A stretch of DNA of 30,597 nucleotides from NCBI RefSeq assembly GCF_000485595.1, contig NW_014577062.1, positions 1,183,460 to 1,214,056 of the forward strand, in the 5' to 3' direction. Below, in pieces: positions 9,404 through 18,260 of the stretch (position 1 is the stretch's first letter; each line of letters begins with the position of its first letter). Position numbers and translations under genes: made by a program. Source of the stretch: Priapulus caudatus (lineage: Eukaryota > Priapulida > Priapulimorpha > Priapulimorphida > Priapulidae). The notes under the pieces were generated by a model. The model was not told where the DNA came from, made no database searches, and worked only from the letters and a program-made list of their open reading frames with translations.

Positions 9404-9700
9404 TCATCATCATCATCAATCCTCTTCGCTCTGACCGGAGCATCTAGGGACGCCAGTGCCGCCACAGTCTTCCTTCATCGGACTCGGTTTTGAGCTGTCG
9501 GCTTCACTTGTTCCCAAGACATTCCAATTTCTTCATATTCCTGTCTGATGGTCTTCCTCCATGACTTTTTCGGTCTGCTTCTCTTCCGAGCTCCTTGCGG
9601 ATTCCACTCCAGGGACTGTCATGTGATGTTACTCGCAGGTTTTCTGAGCGTATGACCAACCCATTTCCACTTTCTACGCCTGATGGTGACTTCAACTCTC
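9404..9700 (-). mobile_element. 5'-truncated LINE (RTE-like) insertion with 14-bp target-site duplication
   Basis: The insertion is flanked by the exact 14-bp direct repeat GGAATGTATTGTTA (9390-9403 and 9701-9714). On the minus strand it ends in a (GAT)n tail, typical of RTE-type non-LTR elements that end in short tandem repeats rather than poly(A). About 297 bp survive, covering only the last part of the reverse transcriptase ORF. A target duplication plus 5' truncation is the signature of target-primed reverse transcription. The clade assignment rests on the C-terminal motif and tail only. Confidence 0.88.
9412..9699 (-). pseudogene. Remnant of LINE endonuclease/reverse transcriptase C terminus
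   Basis: Read on the minus strand, the fragment encodes a peptide containing RRRKWKWVGHTLRKP, then LEWNPQGARKRSRPKKSW, then WEQVKPTAQNR and finally an Asp run from the (GAT)n tail. This is the well-known C-terminal pattern of metazoan non-LTR reverse transcriptases: a basic WxGHTLRK motif, then WNPQGxRxRxRPxxxWR, then a Trp-containing tail. Two in-frame TGA codons break the frame, after SNIT and after QNRVR, so it is not functional. All catalytic endonuclease and polymerase domains are missing through 5' truncation. Confidence 0.85.
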
Positions 9701-9714
9701 GGAATGTATTGTTA

Positions 9715-10176
9715 CTATTAGGCAATATTACTTAAAGGGTTTCCCCACCCAAGTACTGTTTTAATGTACATTGTAATTGGATTGGGAGCTCAGCTTAAAA
9801 TATAGATAATATCTACATCTAGCGGGTTACCATTTGCAAAACATTATCCAAGCCTGCTTCTTGTACAGTAAATATTTTTTTACTCATAATAGTCATCACA
9901 TGAACGTGAACAAGCAGTAATGATCATATTAGCTAGTGTAAATGAGCCTGTTGCTAGTTTGTACTTTGTGAAAGGTCTCTGTAGCTAAGATTTAAAATAA
10001 GAATCTAGCTGTATTTCATTATCTTCTACGAAATATTGTCTTTCATGTTACGAAATTGCGCCTACACATCTAAGGGTTTCTGTGTTAGCTATTTAACTAT
10101 CATTGATGGCTGTTTTGACATAGTATAGCAGGTGATGTTTTTCAAAGGATCCTAATAGAGGTTTTTAGGCTTATTA
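9715..10176. other. Non-coding AT-rich region
   Basis: No conserved frame, RNA gene or inverted repeat is visible. Confidence 0.5.
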
Positions 10177-10729
10177 CAGGGTGCAAAATTAACGCAAGTC
10201 CGTAGTCAAATACTCCCTGACTTGACATATATGCAGGAGTCCGTGTGACCTGAAAATTCTGTTATACTAACTACTACTAGTAGTAGTTTGTTCCAGAGCA
10301 CAGCCTCACGGAATTACCATATTTTTTCAGCAAATGTCCAAAGAAAATTTGGCAGACGTGCATCGCATGAATCTTCAAAATAAGCACCAGGGTTCTCCAA
10401 GCTTTTTCATTATAGCATGGCGGGGCTGCCTTTACGGTCCTAGTTTTAGCATTTTTTTAGCTAGTTTTAGCATTTTTTTAGCTAATTTTAGCATGTCGGC
10501 TATGATATTTAGAGTGGCGGGTGCATTTTAGGATGGCGGGGCTCGACGATAGCCTGGTGGGCCGCCAGGCTATAAGTGCTCTTGGAGAACCCTGAGCACA
10601 TGCGTTATTGTTGTCAATGTTATGCTTTAGTTTTGAACTTCAGACTGGGGGGACTCACTTTGCTATGGACTCCCTTTTTTTAAGGACAGGGAGTCCGTTG
10701 GACTCCCTTGTTCAAAAGTTAATTTCTAC

Positions 10730-10731
<2 letters not shown>
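10177..10731. mobile_element. hAT-like MITE, copy A (interrupted)
   Basis: It begins CAGGGTGCAAAATTAACG and is alignable with the element at 20836-21170 over its whole length. Shared blocks include CTGACTTGACATATAT-like sequence, GCAGGAGTCCGTGTGA, TTTTTTCAGC, AATGTCCAAAGAAAATTTGG and the end TTCAAAAGT-AATTTCTACCC. The last bases (CTG in the other copy) are lost where a (TA)n repeat starts. The candidate flanking repeat is TTATTA on the left against TTATAT on the right, which is imperfect. A 207-bp element is inserted inside at 10388-10594. It is older or more decayed than copy B. Confidence 0.85.
10388..10594. mobile_element. 207-bp MITE nested in copy A
   Basis: The ends CAGGGTTCTCCAAG (10388) and CTTGGAGAACCCTG (ending 10594) are perfect inverted repeats. 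They are flanked by the 5-bp direct repeat AGCAC (10383-10387 and 10595-10599). The related element at 20836 carries an uninterrupted AGCAC-ATGC at the same place, so the empty site is visible. The interior has about three copies of a TTTTAGCATTTTTTTAGCTA unit and a GCCTGG/CCAGGC hairpin. CAGGG ends with a 5-bp duplication suggest a hAT-like family (inference). Confidence 0.88.

Positions 10732-10766
<35 letters not shown>
10732..10766. repeat. (TA)n microsatellite at element junction
   Basis: A pure TA repeat separates the end of copy A from the start of the next element at 10767. TA repeats are frequent targets for hAT-like insertion, and this one may have expanded after the insertion. Confidence 0.9.
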
Positions 10767-10769
<3 letters not shown>

Positions 10770-11287
10770 GGTTTCTTCTGAGGGAAAATTAGAAAAAGAA
10801 GGTAATGGCCAGTTAGGGGAAAAACGTGCATGATGGATTCAAATACAGGATGTATTGATATAGTTATCAGTCTGCACGAAAAACTTCCACTCTCATTGGC
10901 CCAGCGGTCTTGTAGAAATGTATAATTCTCTGACCCGCACTAGGTTTTACAGGCCCGAATCAATGATCATCATCATTAAAGAAAAAGAAGAGGGAATAGA
11001 AAGCGGGCCTTTTATGAAAAAAAAACCCGAACCGGACCGGAAACCGAAATAAGAAGCTGAAATATTATTAATAGACCATTTACTCCATTTTTTTCTACTG
11101 GCCCATCGGGCTTGTTCATTTACCAGTTTTATTGGCCTCGGATACCGGGCCAGTGGTTAATTTTGCAGACTGAGTTATATAGATACAGGATATACTTATC
11201 AGTAAATACAGGAACATTTTTACAACGGCGATGTTAAATTTGACAACGGCGGTGCGCCACTGTGCTTCCTATGTATAAGAAAACCTG
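10767..11287. mobile_element. 521-bp MITE with CAGGGTTTCTT ends
   Basis: The left end CAGGGTTTCTT and the right end AAGAAAACCTG (ending 11287) are inverted with one mismatch. Both flanks read ATATA, compatible with a 5- to 6-bp target duplication, though the left flank is a TA microsatellite and so weak evidence. There is no coding capacity. It is hAT-like by its ends, and the family is not further identified. Confidence 0.6.
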
Positions 11288-11307
11288 ATATATAATTATA
11301 ATATCTT

Positions 11308-11908
11308 AAAGGGATACTAGACTCTAGGATTTTACTGCATACAACTGTATAACAAATCGTCTATACCCACACGTACAAGTTTGTTACCAGATACCTAATT
11401 TAATTGTTATAATTAATTATACACCAACGGATTCAACGCTACAAAATTTGAATTGCGCCATTGACACCCACGACCGTGCTGCCACCCTGAAAAAGTTGCG
11501 CATTTCCCAATATATTTTGCACGTTACAGACCGAGAGCTAATCACAAAGGTGCAATTATATTTATACCTAAATGCTATTTAACCGAACGATGTTCATTTT
11601 AGGACAAATTTATCCATAATATAACTGAAACTATATATGTCATTTATAAGATATTACAATCCTTTTGCTTTAAAATTTATAAATAAGAAACACCCTCGGT
11701 CTGTAGCCCTTGGCTGAAAAGTCGTTTTGCGCAACTTTTCAGATCGTGCGCTTTGAGTGGCGCCACCGTCGTTGTAATCAAACTGTAGTGGTTAGTTTAA
11801 AAAAAAAAAAATTCTAATGGTGATTGAATCGTGAAACTTTTTATGTAGCATAATTTTAACCTAAATTAACTGAAAATAACCCTAGAACTTGAGTAAAGGA
11901 TCCCTTTA
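11308..11908. mobile_element. 601-bp inverted-repeat element, AAAGGGAT ends
   Basis: The terminal words AAAGGGAT and ATCCCTTT are inverted, with imperfect symmetry further in (CTGAAAAAGTTGCGCA near 11487 against TGCGCAACTTTTCAG near 11727; CAGACCGAG against CTCGGTCTG). AATATCTT directly flanks both ends (11300-11307 and 11909-11916), extendable to TAATATCTTA. This points to an 8- to 10-bp target duplication (hAT, Merlin or Mutator-like). TTAA is also present at both junctions, so a Kolobok or piggyBac-type reading is possible. No transposase. Confidence 0.75.
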
Positions 11909-11916
11909 ATATCTTA

Positions 11917-13442
11917 TAGCTCCAGTCACGAGAAACAACACGGTTTATAGATTGAGAAACCTACCACTACCAGTGTAAGCTTGTAAGGTGTTACAAGCAT
12001 TTTTATGACATAATTGTAACAATTTTATAAAATCTTTGAGTATTGGAATGTATTGGAACAAAACAGCAGTTTTGCAGAACTTTTGCTGTAGTGACTTTAT
12101 TAGTCACATCTTCTAAATTTCTCAGCCAATCACCTCTGTCAAATTTACCTGTTTGACCTCATCAGAATGCCATCAGGCATGTAGGTGGTTAAGTAGTAAC
12201 ATAGTGTACTTGAGATTTTCATTCACGTAAAAATCGTACAGAGCTATTTTGGTTTCAAGGTACGAGTAGTAAGTGGACAGTACTACTGAGTATTAGCTAG
12301 TCAAGGATCAGCTTTTGTCGCGGGACATTCATTCATAAAAATCCAAGGATTTTGCATGGTGCGGGTAATACCTTGTAATTATCAGTGAAGGTATAAAAAG
12401 ATCTTGTATGTCCTGAAAGACCGGCTGTCCTTCATTGTAAGTGACTTGTGTGTGTGAAATATCTGTGACCTGTTTCATGAACATGTGCATACGACATGAT
12501 CTATGCCACAACGTTGTAGTATAAATCGTGTTCTACAATATGTCATGGTAATACTTTCTCTTCCATAAGCACCCAAAGGAACGTAAATCTAGGTGGTCTA
12601 GCATTCAGCTTAAAATTTGTCTCAGTTTCCATACAGTGTGTGAAAATGTAACATTGTTATTTTAAGAGCCAATTTTTCTAAGATTCAGGCAGTTTAACAC
12701 TAGGGGGTGATACATGACCTCTATACCTCATATAATATACGTAATATTATTATTTATCTTATTACTTAATACTACCAATTGATACTAATATAGTAATACT
12801 ACTACTACTACTATTACTATTACTGCTACTCTTATTACAACGCTATATTTATTTTCCTTATAATTAGAGCATGCATGTTACATCAAGTAGTACGTAACAT
12901 TGGTACTTTAGCATAGTTTTCCCCCACACACCTAGTGCTAGGTATGTGACAGGTAAACCTGCTTGCTGTCATCAGCTATTCAGTGGGCTGGCACACCTGA
13001 CCGGTGTTGCATGAGGAGCGTGTACGCGTACAACATTCGTACTTGAACCTTGAACCGCGCGCTCCGTTCCATTGTTGGGGTCGGCATTCGTGGTCCGCTG
13101 AATAGCAGGTATTAGTCCTAACGATGACATAGTCACTCTTCTTGAAGCATGACAAGAATTTAACTGGTAATCCATTTTGTTCAGGGTGGAGAGACAGGCT
13201 GAGTCATAGGCAAGTCAAACAAATTCATGGTGAGATCCCTTAGGGAGTGGCGTTTCGTTTTTTTGAGTATTAATAATGAGGTGACTGTCGTGGGGTCACT
13301 CATGTGCTGATGTTGTGATTACTATAGGTTGCTTACTATATAGCAGTGTGTGTAATTCGTTATTTGTCATTGTGTAACATATAGGGTGACGCTACACAAG
13401 TGTTGGGGGGGGGGACGGTAGGAGAATAACCAAGGGAGTATA
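11917..13442. other. Non-coding AT-rich region with a short TAC/TAT repeat
   Basis: No gene is recognised. A trinucleotide patch (ACT/ATT units) lies at about 12797-12840. A pair of inverted 12-mers, GCTATTCAGTGG (12975-12986) and CCGCTGAATAGC (13095-13106), encloses 108 bp of more GC-rich sequence that could be a very small MITE. A G-run lies at about 13404-13414. Confidence 0.45.
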
Positions 13443-13452
13443 TAAGGGAGTA

Positions 13453-15002
13453 AAGCCCTGCTCAGGTCGCCCTACGATTTGACTATCAGCGACTACTTTA
13501 GCGCCGATTAGCAGCGTAGCAACACTCACGTCGACTTGAAGTGACTTCACGCTGTACATCGCCGATCAGATCGTAGCGTTCTCGCAGGAAACGTAGACGG
13601 GTTCACGGCCCCAGTATTTGTACTAGCACAAACAGAGCATGCTTGACGCCGGGACCAGTCTACATAAAACGAGTCACATGACCAACAAAATGGCGCTTAC
13701 CAGCAGTAAACACCCGGTAACTTCGTAAATCTATTGCTAGGGGCACACGAGCGATTTTTATCGCCCGATCGCGGCGATTAAAATTGCCAGCGAATTTAAT
13801 CGCCCGATCACGAAGGGGCACACGTAGCGATTTTTATCGCCCGATCACGAAGGGGCACACGTGACGTAGCGAATTTGAGAGCGTACGCGTACGCCACTCG
13901 ACAGAACATTTAACATTACATGATATCAACAACACGTCCGATTGGTTTAGAAAAATCGATCGGGCGACAAAATACGCCGGTCACGGGCACACGAGCGATA
14001 ATAATCGCCCGGCGTAAATAATCGCCCGAAAATATCTAACATTTTGGATACGGGCGATTCGGTCGGCCGATTAAAATCGGCGTCGACGTGAACGGGCACA
14101 CGGGCGATTTCTTCGAGCGATTTCAAAATTCGCGGCGATCGGGCGATAAAAATCGCTCGTGTGCCCCTACCATATCCTCAATTTTCTGAAAATCGTTAAT
14201 CATGTGCAGAAAAAGAATTAAAAAAATTGCCTGTGATATACGGAAAACTTAATATATATTTGAGAAAGGGTTTTGTGCAATAATCCCTCCTTGTAAACTG
14301 CTGTGTAGGCTGCCATTTTGTGTTAATCACGTGACTTTTGATAATCATGTGACTCGACACGTAGCGGTGATTGGCTGCCACTCACGATTTGTCGCCGACC
14401 GCCGCATAGAAATTTATAGAATCGTTTCTATTCCTGCGATCGCAGTCGGCGACCGTATTTTCGATCGTAAGAGAACTCATGTCGAGTTTAGTCGCCGATG
14501 TTTTTATCGGCGATCTGGCCGGTTTTTGACGTACGATTTTCAAATTTTGTTGGCGACTAGGTCGTAAGGGCGACCTGAGTTAGCCTTAAGGCCCGCTAAT
14601 TATTGCACAAACCCTTTCTCAAATATATATTAAGTTTTCCGTATATCACATTAATTTTTTTTCTGCACATAATTATAACGATTTTCAGAAAATTGAGGAT
14701 AGATTTACGAAGTTACCTGATGTTTACTGGTAAGCGCCATTTTGTTGGTCACGTACGTGACTCGTTTTATGTTAACTTGGCCCGGCGTCAAGCTTGCTCT
14801 GTTTGTGCTAAAGAACTGCTTGTGCTAGTACAAATACTGGGGCCGCGAACCTAGCTGTCTACGTTTCCTGCGAGAACGCTACGATCTGATCGGCGATGTA
14901 TAGTGTGAAGGCACTTCAAGTCGACGTGAGTGTTGCTACGCTGCTAATAGGCGATAAAGTAGTCGTCGATAGTCAAATCGTAGGGCGACCTGAGCGAGCC
15001 TT
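13453..15002. mobile_element. Long-TIR foldback element (Mutator-like by duplication length)
   Basis: The left arm (13453-13734 continuing at 14176-14284) and the right arm (14599-15002) are reverse complements over roughly 400 bp. Termini are AAGCCCTGCTCAGG and its near-inverse CCTGAGCGAGCCTT. Flanking direct repeats read TAAGGGAGTA (13443-13452 and 15003-15012). Long inverted repeats with a 9- to 10-bp duplication fit a Mutator-like or Foldback element. The roughly 310-bp centre holds another partial end (GGGCGACCTGAG near 14569) but no transposase. The left arm is split by the MITE at 13735-14172, while the right arm keeps the uninterrupted sequence. Confidence 0.82.
13735..14172. mobile_element. 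438-bp MITE with 38-bp TIR and TAT target duplication
   Basis: The ends are inverted over 38 bp with one mismatch (left TGCTAGGGGCACACGAGCG, right end the inverse of TGGTAGGGGCACACGAGCG). Positions 13740-13772 and 14135-14167 form a perfect 33-bp pair. TAT flanks both sides (13732-13734, 14173-14175). The right arm of the host element reads AAATCTATCCTCAAT without interruption (in reverse), which proves the empty site. GGGCACACG recurs in direct orientation at 13741, 13816, 13853, 13985 and 14094, and inverted at 14158, like repeated transposase-binding sites. There is no coding capacity. Confidence 0.93.
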
Positions 15003-15012
15003 TAAGGGAGTA

Positions 15013-15688
15013 TAGTTAAAATATACTTTCGAGTGTAATATTGGTCGCTACACTTGTCATTAGAGAAGTAATTGGAAAAACACGATATACCAAATATCAT
15101 TTATCTCAATAAAATTTTCCGTTTAAAATTCGAGTGCCAGTGTATGTGACACTAATATTCACCTGAGCATTCAATGCATGGTATGTGGGGGCAAGGTCGG
15201 TCTCTCTAGAGGTGCCCGAGAATGGCTCATGCGAAGGCTTGGTTCAGTGAAAGTGTTGGCGGCAACCTTGATCTATGGCCGTGCCGTCTGTGCCCTTAGA
15301 CACTGTCATCTTTGTGTGAAGTTATCGTGGGGCAATTGGTTTTGTGTGCCCTGCAACGTAGACGCGCCCAGGGTCAGTCGCTGCAATGTTTAAGTTAGTT
15401 TTTATGTCGGGGTGCGTGTGGTTAGGGGGCACACACAGACTAGCATCGCGGCCACAAGGCCGAAGGCGTGCGTGCAGATGGGAGTGTGCGGATTTTCCGT
15501 CCGTGTGTTGAGGGTATGGCATTGGATGTGCATTGTCAGTCTAGCCGCCATTCAAGACTGCGAAGACGTGAGCAGATCACGTCCAGCCCTGACACATTTA
15601 TTTTGGGTCTTTGTGCGGCCACACAGCCGCCAGCCAGCAGCGTAAGCCCGAGGAGCCCGTAGTAGCCAATAGCGACCGCCTCATTTAG
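15013..15688. other. Moderately GC-rich unique region
   Basis: From about 15170 the sequence becomes richer in G, C and CpG. Several short open frames exist on both strands, but none shows a recognisable domain or splice structure. Confidence 0.4.
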
Positions 15689-16084
15689 ATAGACTGGCAC
15701 TAGCGTCACGCGTGTTCTGTAGAACATACTCGCACAAGACGATATCGTCCGTCTAGCAGAGGTGTCCTTTGTGGGGGTGGTTCAGCCGCGCATCTGTGAA
15801 TTGTGAATGGGCCCGGTCCCTTACTGATGCACTAGCGTCACGCGTGTTCTGTAGCACATACTCGCACAAGACGATATCGTCCGTCTAGCAGAGGTGTCCT
15901 TTGTGGGGGTGGTTCAGCCGCGCATCTGTGAATTGTGAATGGGCCCGGTCCCATAGACTGGCACTAGCGTCACGCGTGTTCTGTAGCACATACTCGCACA
16001 AGACGATATCGTCCGTCTAGCAGAGGTGTCCTTTGTGGGGGTGGTTCAGCCGCGCATCTGTGAATTGTGAATGGGCCCGGTCCC
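15689..16084. repeat. Three-copy 132-bp tandem repeat
   Basis: Near-identical 124-bp cores lie at 15697-15820, 15829-15952 and 15961-16084, each starting GCACTAGCGTCACGCGTG and ending GGGCCCGGTCCC. The period is exactly 132 bp. The 8-bp linkers alternate: ATAGACTG precedes copies 1 and 3, and TTACTGAT precedes copy 2. Copy 1 differs from the others at AGAACATA against AGCACATA. Each core contains the 12-bp palindrome GACGATATCGTC. A multiple of three would allow coding, but no long frame crosses it. Confidence 0.95.
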
Positions 16085-17028
16085 TTACTGCGATTATTGA
16101 TTGATTATGGTGTGTCATAGCTATTGTGGCGTGGGGCAAGTTATATTCGCTGGTGCACGCCGGTGACTGTCATTCGTACGCTAGGCACCGGCAGGCGGTT
16201 ATCTACCAACGGCATCCTCCTTTTCGACGGCACTGCTGCCCACTGTCAGGTTCACACACGGATCTTACACCGGTGTCTCATATAAGCAAGTTGCCACATC
16301 GCATTGACACAGTCGTATAATTCTCCTAGTCTCTCAGCGGATGGTTCACTCGTTGTCTCTACATATCGTACGGTACCGGTGCTGTGGTAGGAAGAGGACA
16401 AGAGCGGCAAGCGTTTGTTGGTGCTAGAACAGCCATTCTGTGATTTTCGTTGCCAACGTTTAGACCATATTGCAAACGTAAGTTGAATTTAGGCGTGTTT
16501 GGTGAGGTGTGTAAGTAAATATATGGGCTTGTATACTAGGATGAGAAAATGTTATGACAGCCCTTATATAATCGTAGCGTGTATGTTTCTAGATCAACAA
16601 TGACCAGAGGCTTTTGTATGCAGGTGTTAAGAGTGGTAAACGTGTTAGCGTTTATATGACAGTGTAACAGAATAAGAATGCTCATGTAATGTCATAATAT
16701 GATTAGCTAAATCGTTAACGTTAAAGTTATTTTCTGAAGTGAAACCATCCAGATCTGACGAATACTGAAACTTAGAATATTAGATACAACATGTTGTAAT
16801 ATAAGTAGTTAACAGTAAACGGGAACGCAATATAGTAGAGTTTATAAAAAAACAGCAGTGAAACATGTATAAGAGGGGTCATTCAAAGAAACATCATAAA
16901 GTTTACTTTATACTTTATAGACAGGTGTTCGGTTTATAAAGGTATCCTCTGAGTCTAACAACGTTGACTGTAGTTTATTTGTTGATCCGAGTGATATCTT
17001 GCCAGCATTGAGAGAAATCACACAGAGC

Positions 17029-17034
<6 letters not shown>
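16085..17034. other. Non-coding region; GC-rich part then AT-rich
   Basis: To about 16480 the sequence is GC- and CpG-rich, then it turns AT-rich. GTAAGT at 16478-16483 fits a splice donor and could end a non-coding exon on the plus strand, but no transcript evidence is available. No protein is recognised. Confidence 0.35.

Positions 17035-17059
<25 letters not shown>
17035..17059. repeat. (AT)n microsatellite
   Basis: A pure alternating AT run. Confidence 0.9.
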
Positions 17060-17534
17060 CTTGCAGCAGTGCAGTGATGAACATGCAGTTGTATGGTTTG
17101 CGACGATGACGTTTATATGTTGTTTTGCCATATGTGGTCGCAAAGATAATCATGAACTGTTATCGTATCTGTAGCTTCCTGTCACGAGCATTGCACATGT
17201 ACGTGTGCAATGGTCGACTGCTGGTTATTACGGGCGTGTGAAGTGTCCAGGCGGCCCAGGGACCCTCTACAGTGTCGCATTGTGAACGCTCTTCCCACAG
17301 AGTTGAGATAGTGTAAAACGTTGGACTAAACTTGCTGTTGTAACAGAATACAGTAATATCGAAAGCATATATATATATAGCTTGGATGCCAGTTGATATC
17401 AGTCATACGTGTTATGTGCACACTTTCTCTGTATGGTGCGATGATATTTACTTTCACGTCAAAATACTCAGCCCATGCATAATGCACGCAGCAAAGTGTG
17501 TGCCCCACTGGCAATTTACATTTTACTGGTTGCC
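17060..17534. other. Non-coding, no recognisable feature
   Basis: No conserved coding frame is seen. There is a small TA run near 17370-17379. Confidence 0.45.
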
Positions 17535-17760
17535 CTGCAGTTCAGGGTCACCCCAACGGGTCTGGCTCGGTCTGACCATGGGTCAAATCTATTACAAGCG
17601 TTTGGCCCGCAGTTCAGGGTTAAACGTTGACATGTCTGACATGGGCTGGTCTGCAGTTCAGGGTTACTCCTACTGGTCTGGCTCGAACTGGTCATGAGAC
17701 GTTTATCTAACCGTTGGTCACATCTCTTACAACTCTTTGCCCTATGGTCAGGGCTGGTGG
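17535..17760. repeat. Degenerate repeats around GCAGTTCAGGGT
   Basis: GCAGTTCAGGGT occurs at 17537, 17609 and 17653. The first and third copies begin longer similar blocks of roughly 110-116 bp that share GGTCTGGCTCG, a TGGTCA/TGACCA word, and ATCTATTACAA/ATCTCTTACAA. Divergence is high. A short frame at 17386-17697 crosses it but has no recognised domain. Confidence 0.65.
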
Positions 17761-18105
17761 GGTGAGTGAGATCTGGGATGACACTGTAAAGGTCCTAGAT
17801 CCTGCTTAGGCCAGACCGAGTGTCTGCGATCACTCTTTGTTTCTCCCCTCAAGTATAATTTAGTAGTAGCAATTCACTGGGGCCAGCTGGCATTATCAGC
17901 TGCGCGCTTTGTCTGCGCGTTCCGCGTGTTGCTACCATTATCTAAATCTGGCCAAAGGCCGGGGCAACACGTGCCATGCCACTGACCACATGGGTCTACA
18001 CCCCACATGTACGGGATCCATACTGATTAGCGTGGGTATATATATAATGCACTCATTTGTGCGGCTATTAATGCTCGGGTTGTCGCGTGCGCGTGTAACA
18101 CTGGG
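17761..18105. other. Non-coding, moderately GC-rich
   Basis: No conserved gene is recognised. The segment near 17900-17990 is GC-rich. Confidence 0.4.
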
Positions 18106-18149
18106 AGCTGCTGCTGCTGCTACGGCTGCTGCTGCTGCGGCTGCTGCTA
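18106..18149. repeat. (GCT)n trinucleotide repeat
   Basis: An interrupted GCT/CTG run. It encodes poly-Ala, poly-Ser or similar in different frames, with no surrounding gene structure. Confidence 0.9.
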
Positions 18150-18223
18150 CTGTACTCCCCGCCTGCCGTGCTGTACATACGTAGCCGATGATGACGATAC
18201 GTCTGCATCATGTACACACGCAG

Positions 18224-18226
18224 ACA

Positions 18227-18258
<32 letters not shown>

Positions 18259-18260
18259 CA
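18224..18260. repeat. (ACGC)n tetranucleotide repeat
   Basis: A near-perfect run of ACGC units. Confidence 0.9.

Noticed and set aside
9504-9725. 73-codon minus-strand frame as a gene
   Set aside because: It is an out-of-frame reading of the LINE remnant; the real LINE frame is a different one and is broken by stops.
15178-15727. Several 63-77 codon frames on both strands
   Set aside because: The GC-rich region makes stops rarer; none has a recognisable motif or splice structure.
15689-16084. CRISPR array
   Set aside because: The copies are 124-bp cores with 8-bp linkers in an animal genome; there are no short repeats with unique spacers.
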